Part shown: in pieces, positions 55,560 to 64,000 of the stretch
How the letters are laid out: each line of letters opens with the position of its first letter
How positions within the stretch are numbered: position 1 is the first letter of the stretch
Assembly: GCF_963678635.1 (NCBI RefSeq)
Contig: NC_087062.1
Coordinates: forward strand, 74,456,349 to 74,520,348
Direction of reading: 5' to 3'
Length of the DNA: 64,000 nt
Source of the DNA: Symsagittifera roscoffensis
Taxonomy: Eukaryota; Xenacoelomorpha; Acoela; Convolutidae
Notes under the pieces: generated by a model
Told to the model about the DNA's origin: nothing
The model's database searches: none
What the model saw: only the letters and a program-made list of their open reading frames with translations
Translations under genes and position numbers: made by a program

Positions 55560-56880
55560 CTCGATATATTAAACTTTTGATTTCAGCATCCAATTTGATT
55601 TACTCCAGAAAAATGTGAATGGATGGGTGGTTTCCGTTAAAGAGAGTAGCAACGCCAAGATGCCAACCTTCTACGGCATTTGTTGTCCTGAATAATTCAG
55701 CAGCTACTTCTTGGGAATAGTTCCAAAGGTTTACTAGAGAAATCGCGAGAGTTCCTTGCGATGGTTTCGCCTTTGATGTAGGTGCGTTGGAAGTATGAGG
55801 TTACCTCATCAAGTTTTTCGGTGTTGTTGTCCTCGAGATCAAAGTTGTCAGACATTTTTCGATCTCCTCAATAACCAAGTCGAAAGCAGCAGTGACTATT
55901 TCAATTGGCACAAAATTTATAGCTGGAATTAGGCGCATCGACAAATTGAGTTCGTGACTAGTTTCATACAGTCGTTTTGGTCTCACTTCGTTTATTTTCC
56001 GATTGAAAACTTAACATAAATGAAAATAACATCTTTTAAGCAACGCTCAGGTATGATGACTAGCGAAAACATTAAGTGCTGCATGTTCAAAATTGAGAAG
56101 GCGATGAGGCTCGTTGTTTTTGGTGATGGCTGATAAGACCTTCCGTAGCTTTTTGTATGTGTTCTCTTTGTTTGGCAACAAGGCATAAATGCAGGGAAGG
56201 AGTGAAATCCAGCGAGTTGAATTTGTAAAGAGTAAAGTTGATAAAACTGAGTGGGGCAAATTTTGAATGTTCCGTCATTTTAGCTAAACATCTCGACGTA
56301 TTACCAGATTTGGAATATAGTCACGATCTCTTAAATTTAGCACTCTTTCTAGATCTTCAATGCCGCTATCGAAGACGCAAAATTCCTCGTGTTGCTTCGG
56401 TATCTGAAAACGTCTGTCGACTATTGGAAGCACTATGGATCGCTCATTTACCTTCTGTCAATTGAGGGCCCGATTAATCGGCGACTGCAAGGAAGAGCTA
56501 ATTGAACGGCTTTTGCTTCGGACAAAGATTGCAGGCGGTTTGCTATAGTGCTGTTAATGACTGATACTTGCTGAATTGTAATATCCTGTTTCATTTTCTG
56601 CACGAGAAGCCATGCATCTGATCGATCAGGAAATACTTCGTGAGTGTGTTCTTTTCTACAGAAATAGCATCTCAGGTTCGGAATATTGCTGTCGTTTTGC
56701 ATCTATGGGAAATCCAACTCGAACACTTCCAGTGAATGTTTCCATATTTTGTTTCCAGTTTCTTGGTAAACTCTTGGCCATCGATTACAAGCGTTCTCCA
56801 ATTCTGTCGGGATAGACCCCGAAAAGTTTGACTCATTTTGGTAATTGTTTTTCCAAGGAGAATTGATATGATGAGGTACA
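55560..56880 (-). pseudogene. Frameshifted FLYWCH/MULE transposase gene
   Basis: Read on the minus strand in several frames, the expected parts of a FLYWCH-type Mutator-like transposase appear in order. There is a FLYWCH finger (IDGQEFTKKLETKYG..HWKC, then H-x-C-K, about 56690-56830), then a Cys and HTHEVFPD linker with SEAKAVQLALP (56448-56660). A DDE domain follows, with FDSGIEDLERVL and DGTFKICPTQFYQLYSL (56200-56400), YALLPNKENTYKKL, and FEHAALNVF (56050-56200). Last come YFQRTYIKG and RTTNAVEGWHLGV, typical of the C-terminal part (55640-55830). At least three frame changes break it. The first catalytic Asp and the second acidic region are still recognisable. I could not define terminal inverted repeats. 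Confidence 0.85.
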
Positions 56881-57509
56881 TTTTTTTTTTCATTTTTGTA
56901 CGTGATATTGAAAACTGGGGACTTATTGAAAAAAAAACAGGATTTATTTCACTGCCATCATACTTCGTCCGTCAGATCTAAAAATAAACTAAAATAAACT
57001 TTTAAAAAAATGGTTTCTAATTTTTTGTATTAAGAATGTTCCTGAGTTTTTTTGGGAATTTTATGATTTGACCCGTGTTCTATGTGGAATGCCCTTGTCA
57101 ATCACAATTTTTTCTCTTTCATTAATGCTCAAATGAATTTAAGGTTGTACATTAAAGTCGCCTGCGGTAGTTAGTGCCAATTGTGTTCCTGCTGGCTATT
57201 TGTTTTGACATTTTCGAGATGTAAGTAAGTGAAGAAAACGAATTAGGTTTATATACCGCATTCGCCCATTAAAAATTGGCATCCAAAAGACATACAGAAG
57301 ATGAAAAACTCATTTTGAAATTTGGGTAATTTTTAGAGGGATTAACTAGTCTGCAATTTTTGCCATTTTCAGCAAACAGAATGCGAACAGAATTATTTCA
57401 AGTTGTTTATCACCGATCAAGCGATACTGGTCGATAACTGCTCAACGTGGCGCAAATCGATGAAGTCTTGTTGTTGTGTTGTTGAGTCTTGTATCGCCTT
57501 GAGTCTTGT
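56881..57509. other. Intergenic, nothing recognised
   Basis: AT-rich sequence with a locally repeated TTGTTGTTGAGTCTTG motif near 57466-57510. No gene is visible. Confidence 0.4.
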
Positions 57510-57820
57510 TGTTGTCACCATTTGAAAAATGAAAAACTTTGTATTCGGATGTATTTGAGTTTTTTTTTATTTTCCACTCAAAATCAGCTATCACAATAAA
57601 GAACTGGAGAGAGTTGAGTGATATATCATATTCAAGACCCTACATTCGTCATCCGAACCTAAAAAATTTCAAATTTTTTTCCCCAGTACCGAGAAAAACC
57701 GGTGTGAAATTATTGGTTTTTGGTATTAGTTCGAGCGACGTTATACTCGAGTAACGTTAGTCTTGTTGAGTATTTCAGCGCCTTTTTGGAATCAAAAAAT
57801 CAAATAAGCTTCTGAACTTT
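57510..57820 (+). repeat. Dispersed repeat pair, copy 2
   Basis: This is the counterpart of 31095-31500. The 71-codon ORF at 57539 falls inside it and is not a gene. Confidence 0.65.
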
Positions 57821-57929
57821 TTTTTCGATTTTTTTTTCGTTTTTCCAGTCAATTTTCTAATAATCCCTGTAATTCCCTGCGTAAAAAGGATTTTTTTTAT
57901 TGATCCAATTTTCTCTAAATGGTATAATT

Positions 57930-59790
57930 TTGCCATAAAGTGTCCATCAGAAACAGTATTTGAAATTCAAAGAGCTTCAACGTGAATATTTTTTTCTTCC
58001 GAAATTTCTTCCGAGATATTCATTAGTGGTTTCTTTGCGCCCGTTAAATAAATTGTGCTTAATTGGTTAAAGAATTAGCGTTTCTGTTCCATAGTAGTTT
58101 TTTAATTCATAAGATAGGAGTCCTTCTTTCCAAGAAAACAGATAAATAGCTGCGCCTGGTGTGTTTTTTATTAAATCTTTGGCTTCAAAAAATTCAGAAG
58201 ATATTGATGTCTTGATTTCACAATGTTAAGAAATTTTCAAATGCATTTTATGGTCAACTTATGGGAGTTCTCAATTAACGCAAAATCATGCCCGTGAAAT
58301 AGATTAGCTCAGATCTTTTTCCATCATCTGAGGCAATCAAGGGTAGATCTAGGAGTTTCTCGAGGACAGATTATCAAAAAATAACAACATATTTTTTGTT
58401 CTATTTTTTCTTTGCCGATTGAATCGTTTTCCGAGCTCTCAAAAACCAGTTTTTGTCCAATGTATCTTCGCAGCAGGCGAGTTTTTGAGAAAAGAGTTTA
58501 AAAATGCGGTTATGCTCATTTAAGAAGGTTTGAACAAAAATTATTCTACCATAATAATTTTACCAAAAAGTGTCCATCAGAAACAGTATTTGAAATTCAA
58601 AGAGCTTCAACGTGAATATTTTTTTCTTCCGAAATTTCTTCCGAGATATTCATTAGTGGTTTCTTTGCGCCCATTAAATAAATTGCGCTTAATTGGTTAA
58701 AGAATTAGCGTTTCTGTTCCATAGTAGTTTTTTAATTCATGAGATAGGAGTCCTTCTTTCCAAGAAAACAGATAAATAGCTGTGCCTGGTGTGTTTTTTA
58801 TTAAATCTTTGGCTTCAAAAAATTCAGAAGATATTGATGTCTTGATTTCAGTGTTAAGAAATTTTCAAATGCGTTTTATGGTCAACTTATGGGAGTTCTC
58901 AATTAACGCAAAATCATGCCCGTGAAATAGATCAGCTCAGATCTTTTTCCATCATCTGAGGCAATCAAGGGTAGATCTAGGAGTTTCTCGAGGACAGATT
59001 ATCAAAAAATAAAAACATATTTTTTGTTCTATTGTTTCTTTGCCGATTGAATCGTTTTCCGAGCTCTTAAAAACCAGTTTTTGTCCAATGTATCTGCGCC
59101 GCAGGCTAGTTTTTGAGAAAAGAGGTTAAAAATGCGGTTATGCTCATTTTAGAAGGTTTGAACAAAAACTATTCTACCATAATAATTTTACCAAAAAGTG
59201 TCCATCAGAAACAGTATTTGAAATTCAACGTGAATATTTTTTTCTTCGGAAATTTCTTCCGAGATATTCATTAGTGGTTTCTTTGCGCCCATTAAATAAA
59301 TTGCGCTTAATTGGTTAAAGAATTAGCGTTTCTGTTCCATAGTAGTTTTTAAATTCATGTGATAGGAGTCCTTTTTTCCAAGAAAACAGATAAATAGCTG
59401 TGCCTGGTGTGTTTTTTATTAAATCTTTGGCTTCAAAGATTTTCAGAAGATATTGATGTCTTGATTTCACAATGTTAAAAAGTTTTCAATTTCATTTTAT
59501 GGTCAACTTATGGGAGTTCTCAATTAACGCAAAATCATGCCCGTGAAATATATTCGCTCAGATCTTTTTCCATCATCTGAGGCAATCAAGGGTAGATTTA
59601 GGAGTTTCTCGAGGACAGATTATCAAAAAATAACAACACATTTTTTGTTCTTTTATTTCTTTGCCGATTGAATCGTTTTCCGAGCTCTTAAAAACCAGTT
59701 TTTGTCCAACGTATCTGCGCCGCAGGCGAGTTTTTGAGAAAAGAGGTTAAAAATGTGGTTATGTTCGTTTTAGAAGGTTTGAACAAAAAT
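57930..59790 (+). repeat. Three tandem copies of a 629-bp unit
   Basis: AGTGTCCATCAG recurs at about 57939, 58569 and 59197, periods of 630 and 628 bp. Copies are very similar, with scattered substitutions and short deletions; the third lacks an AAGAGCTTC segment. Units run about 57930-58561, 58562-59189 and 59190-59790. No ORF spans a unit. Confidence 0.92.
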
Positions 59791-61505
59791 TGCGTTTCTC
59801 CCCGTTTTGGGGTTCTTTACCACGCTTTTAACCTAAAAAACGTTAGCAGATGCTGTCATCGAAAGTGCCTTCAGAGAAATCTAAGAACCGCTCGCCGGAA
59901 AATTGCTGTTTTGGAGTAGCAGCAAACGAAAACCTTTTGGTCGGCGAAAGTGTCAGAATCCTGAGGGGGCGGGGGAATGTCCCTACCCTGAATTTTCCCC
60001 CTGGAGGCAAGGAAATCGGTTAAAAAACCTCTACATCGTACGCAAAGTATACCACTTTTTGTTTTGCCTTGCGTATGAGGCAGCCAGTTTTGCAAATAAT
60101 GCGAACAAAAAAGAAATTATTTTGTTTCAAGTTTCATCAGCAAAACTTTCAGACAAGAGAAAAAAGCAGTGAGAACATTTTGGTCTTCATGAGAGAAATT
60201 TTTTAATGTTATCATCATTTTTGGTTGCAAATAATCGATCTGCTAACAGAAGCTCGTGTAATCATATTTAATTTTTTTTAGACCATCTTCAGCGATCGAA
60301 ATAATTTTTTTCAAAAAAACATTTTTTTTACTCCAACGTAGATATCGACTCCCTGAAATCAAATATAAAAACATGCAATCATTTTTGGTGAGGTGATGGG
60401 GGTTTGAAAATTGTCACTTTGACAGGTTAGGGACTAGTTTTTGCGGGCTTTTGAAATTTTATTTTATGATGATGAAAGCGTAAGAACAAAATATTTCAGA
60501 GTGTCGAGTCATCCCGTTCTCAAAATCATTTTGAACAGGATTGCGGCAAGGTAATTAGTCGTGCTAACTCCCTATACGACTCAAATTATAGCAATGACTT
60601 TTAGATTTTAGCTGTTGGTAGAAAAAAGAAACTTCAAAATTTGTAATCTATTAATGTTTTCTTTGCCAAAGTTCTTCGAGACCCGTGAAAAGGCAAGCAA
60701 AACATTGAAGATTTTGCCTTATTACGACTAGTCGTATTTGCTACAAATTATCCTCAACAAAATGTCATACAATTGAAACTATTTTTAAGTTGTTACAAAT
60801 GTCATGCAATTGAAACTATTTTTAAGTGGTTACAAATATGCTTTAAGTACCCATTGAATTACCCCCGAACCCAACGGGGCGCACTAAAGGCTTGCTGATT
60901 AAAAGTTGCTTTGTTCTGCATCAACTTTTTTCATGTGTATGTGTTGGTTTTTCAAAAGATGAAAAAATACATTTCTGTTTCTTAATTTATAGTTGACATT
61001 CAGTTAAGATTCACTTGTATGGTTCACGTAATTTACAATCCCTTGCCGCTATTTAGATTGTGTCGCAGTTAAACATTGTACATTATTTATTGAAAACGCG
61101 TTGTAAACGCATGGAGGCAAATTTAGAAATTACAAATCTAGATTTGAGAAGTTGGAAATTTGAAATTTTTTTTTCAATTTGCCTCAGTCGCTCACACATC
61201 AAAAGTATTACTCTTTATTTGATATGTTTTAATATTCTGCTATAGCTCCGCTCTTTTTCATGAGAATCTGACAGTTCATTAGGGTTGCACAAAAAATACT
61301 CCGAAGTTGGGGTTCGTGAAGTGACACTTCGCCTCTGAGAATTTGCTCACCGCCCAACAAGCAGAGCTGACAGCCGAACATTTGCACGCAAAGTCTCTCG
61401 AGCCGGGTCTCTTGCACGGGGCGCCAAAACTGCATGGAATCTAAAACAGACAAGGGTAAATGTGTTTACACAGCGAAGTGAAAAAGGATTTTTCTTATGC
61501 ATGTG
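59791..61505. other. Intergenic, nothing firm
   Basis: It holds two tandem copies of a 37-bp unit (60760-60796 and 60797-60833) and a perfect 14-nt palindrome, TACGACTAGTCGTA, near 60723. The ORFs at 59734 and 59903 show no coding sign. Confidence 0.4.
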
Positions 61506-61514
61506 ATTTCTAAT

Positions 61515-61769
61515 GGTATTCACACATTTCGCCCCTCACACGTTTCGCCCCTAATAAATTACTGGCACATTTCGCCACACATATTTCGCCTCCACACATT
61601 TGGCCCCCACAAATTGTACATTAAGAAAGCGGCGGTTAATTAACTGTGTAAGGCGAAACGTGTGAGGACCAAATGTGTGATAATATTAAGGGAGAAATGT
61701 GTGAGGGGTGAAATGTTCCACTAGATTTAAGAGGGGCGAAATGTGTGTGGGGCGAAACGTGGGACATTC
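61515..61769. mobile_element. Foldback MITE of short CGAAATGTG repeats
   Basis: The left arm carries about five variants of CACACATTTCGCCCC and the right arm about five of its complement, so the element folds on itself around 61640. ATTTCTAAT flanks it on both sides (61506-61514 and 61770-61778), a probable 9-bp target-site duplication. It has no coding capacity. Confidence 0.75.
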
Positions 61770-61919
61770 ATTTCTAATAGCATCGGAAAATATCCAAAAT
61801 GGCTCAAAATAGGTTTTTGGCTTTTGTTTCTGACCGTAGTGTTTAACTGCGAAGAAACTTTTTTCTAACCCCACTCGCAAAGATTTGTACTTCTCTCATG
61901 GAGCAAGCAGCAATGGCAA

Positions 61920-62110
61920 TGAATAGCATGTGCTTTGAAAATCGTTTACAAATGAGTCAACACTGATGCAAAACCAATTTGCTTCATATAACAGTATAAT
62001 CATGTCACCTGCGAGAGCAAGTGACTTGTAATCGGGAACTTGACATTTTTCCCTTAAACAACTTTTCTTGCACATATCTGCTTCAATTCTGCTGACAAGC
62101 TCAATTTCTC
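61920..62110. repeat. Dispersed fragment related to 28220-28430
   Basis: The two share a GACTTGTAATCGGGAACT core in similar surroundings. The core resembles a tRNA-Thr anticodon arm. A tRNA-derived origin is possible but unproven. Confidence 0.4.
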
Positions 62111-62431
62111 GAAAATTCAAAAAAAACTACTTCTTAATTCAGTTGAGGTAGCACCTTTTTTTTCAATCGTTATTATTAAAACATGTTGATTTTTTCGGAT
62201 TTGTGGTTTTCCACCAAATTTCTGTCGGTGGAATTCCAGTGTGTTTTCAAATGATTTTTTATTACCTGGTACGCTTTTCAAGCAGTGTTTTTTTCATAAA
62301 CTTGAGGTTTTTTTAATTTTGGATTCGAACAATTCCTGTTTGATATAAACAGGCATTCTGAAAATGTATGGAATTTGCATTTTAAATTTTTTTTAAGACG
62401 ATTTGAATTTTTTTTTGCTATTTTCAGTGTT

Positions 62432-63180
62432 CCCGGGTTGACCAAAAATGCTTGTCCTACAATTTCCATATATGAAAAAATGCTTATCCTACAATTTTCT
62501 ACAGTTTCATAGACTCAGAAATTGTAAAAAAAAAAACTCTAGGATAAGCATTTTTTCATAAATGAAAAGTGTAGGATAAGCATTTTTTCATAAACCAAAA
62601 AATTGATTTTTTCTAAATTTTATTTCTCAAAGTTTTTGGGATGTGTTCGTGAGCGAACACAAGTGGCTAAACCCATGGTGTACTCAACACTAGAGTTCCC
62701 AAAAGGTTGATCGTCTGTCATTGACAATGCATTGGAAACGATCTGAATTGTAAATGTGATTACTTCACAAATCATATAGTGAAAGCATCTAACTTTTAAT
62801 TTTTGGCAAATTTTTCAAAGATGAATTTTTTTAAATTGAATTTTCAACTTATCAGACATTGATCAAGGCATATATAAACATGCCATACAAAAAAAAACAG
62901 GAGTTTTTAGCCTGTTTAAAAAAAGTTATCCAGCGAAACGGAAAAAACTCTAATTTTTTTGGAAAATGTTTGTTTGAGTACAAAATTCGATTTGGGGTTG
63001 AAAAGAACGAAAAAATTTTTGGGGCAATTTCAATTTTACTTGGAAATTTTTTCAAAAATTGTATGAAAATTGTATGATTAGCATTTTTCCATACATTTGA
63101 TGTAGGCAATTGTATGATAAGCATTTTCGGTGTGGGGAAATGTAAGATAAGCATTTTCGGTTTATGGGGGTCAACCCGGG
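62432..63180. mobile_element. 749-bp inverted-repeat element
   Basis: CCCGGGTTGACC at 62432-62443 is perfectly inverted at 63169-63180, and similarity extends inward through AAAATGCTTATCCTACA-type text on both arms. That word occurs at least seven times in the element, on both strands. The interior is AT-rich; the ORFs at 62852-63196 and 62859-63077 are products of the repeats. I cannot define a target-site duplication with confidence. Confidence 0.75.
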
Positions 63181-63229
63181 TTTCTCTTACCCCCACTTTC
63201 TTACCATAATTGTAACAGCCTTTGAAATA

Positions 63230-63520
63230 TTGTGTAGAAGGAATTTTTCACCCAATTTTTTGAAGTTTTTCATTTTTTTGATAATTACTTGCCCAAATCT
63301 GAGATTTTGGGTTTAATCGAAAGCAAAGATTGTGGAGATCTCGTCTGATTAAGCGGCTACGATAAATTTTTTGGCTCTAAAAGTTATTACACTCAGAAAA
63401 GTTTTTTGATCTTTTTTTAGAAACTTAGTCCTGGCTCGAAAAATACTCTCCCAAATCAGAGATCGGTAGATCAGATTGTGTGAAAACTCCTGAATTTGCG
63501 GCTACGTCCAAATTCATTTA
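63230..63520 (+). repeat. Fragment of the ~160-bp array
   Basis: Two degraded units resemble those at 39400-40330: CCCAAATCTGAGATTTTGGG, AATCGAAAGCAAAG, GCGGCTACG, and AAAAGTTAT. Confidence 0.6.
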
Positions 63521-63809
63521 AACAACAAGAATAGCCGATTACTGTGCTAGTACGGCAGAATGAGCCGATCACGATTGTAAAAAACTACAAAATTGTTTTT
63601 TTTATCTTCAAATTAGAGTTAGGCATAGAACAATACATTTGTATTAAAAAAATTTTTTAAAAAACTAAGCATAAAAATCAAAAAAAAAAATCTGAAATGT
63701 TTCCTAATTTTTTGCACAAATTTTCAATTTCTCCGAAATTTTTTAAGGACAAGAAAACGCTTAATGAAGCTTCCAAAACTATTTTTTTAATAGTAAAATG
63801 AAGTTTTTT

Positions 63810-63930
63810 GTAGCCTGAATGGCCATAACTAATATAAAGCGAACGTTACTCGAACTCTTTACTCGCTCGGGAATTGGACTGAAACTTAAAATTTTTAGGC
63901 CTGGTTTTTTCTCAACACTGGGAAAATGTT
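63810..63930 (-). repeat. Inverted fragment of the 31095/57510 repeat
   Basis: On the minus strand it reads CCCAGTGTTGAGAAAAAACC and a GAGTAACGTTCGC segment, as in the middle of 57510-57820. Confidence 0.5.
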
Positions 63931-64000
63931 TGTTAATTAAATTAATCAATGTCGTTCGAATGAATTAAGACTGAAAGTATAATGACGGGCTGTAGTATGA

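Noticed and set aside
62852-63196. Overlapping ORFs on both strands
   Set aside because: They are inside the CCCGGGTTGACC element and made of its low-complexity interior.

Overview
The window looks like a nuclear locus of an invertebrate animal. It is AT-rich, its genes carry GT-AG introns, and its mobile-element load is heavy. It carries three recognisable eukaryotic genes, all on the + strand: a PUF60/half-pint splicing factor (coding exons 13964-28036), a BCD1/ZNHIT6-like HIT zinc-finger snoRNP assembly factor (28942-31989), and a giant SZT2-like KICSTOR scaffold (41131-51063). Nothing in the sequence fixes the phylum. The SZT2-like gene is strikingly intron-poor, with one intron in about 3,230 codons.

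Region by region. At 1-1094 there is one minus-strand exon-like ORF of unknown function. Positions 1095-9372 and 9373 to about 17665 are two nearly identical copies of an 8.28 kb segment in direct tandem. Each holds a unique 5' stretch, three Helitron-like elements, and the first two coding exons of PUF60. The upstream copy has a nonsense codon at glutamine 191; the downstream copy is intact and joins to exons 3 and 4. PUF60 intron 3 (18203-27865) has been filled by mobile DNA: a very young 4,046-bp LTR element whose only long ORF I do not recognise, a tRNA-derived SINE, a repeat-of-repeats block, and a decayed minus-strand LINE with ORF1, endonuclease and reverse-transcriptase remnants.

The BCD1-like gene has four exons. 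Positions 31990-41130 hold no gene I can support, only SINEs, a 165-bp hAT-like MITE nested in one of them, and a decayed array with a period of about 160 bp. After the SZT2-like gene, 51064-64000 is again mobile and repetitive DNA: a tRNA-headed SINE, a frameshifted FLYWCH/MULE transposase gene on the minus strand, three tandem copies of a 629-bp unit, a foldback MITE built of short repeats, and a 749-bp element with CCCGGGTTGACC inverted termini.

The three genes have unrelated jobs (pre-mRNA splicing, box C/D snoRNP assembly, amino-acid control of mTORC1) and I see no operon. The strongest candidates for something undescribed are the LTR element with its orphan ORF (no AUG for 204 codons, a perfect splice donor just after the stop) and the half-duplicated, half-broken PUF60 gene bounded by Helitrons. 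All coordinates and splice sites were read by eye; repeat boundaries are approximate unless a target-site duplication or terminal motif is named.
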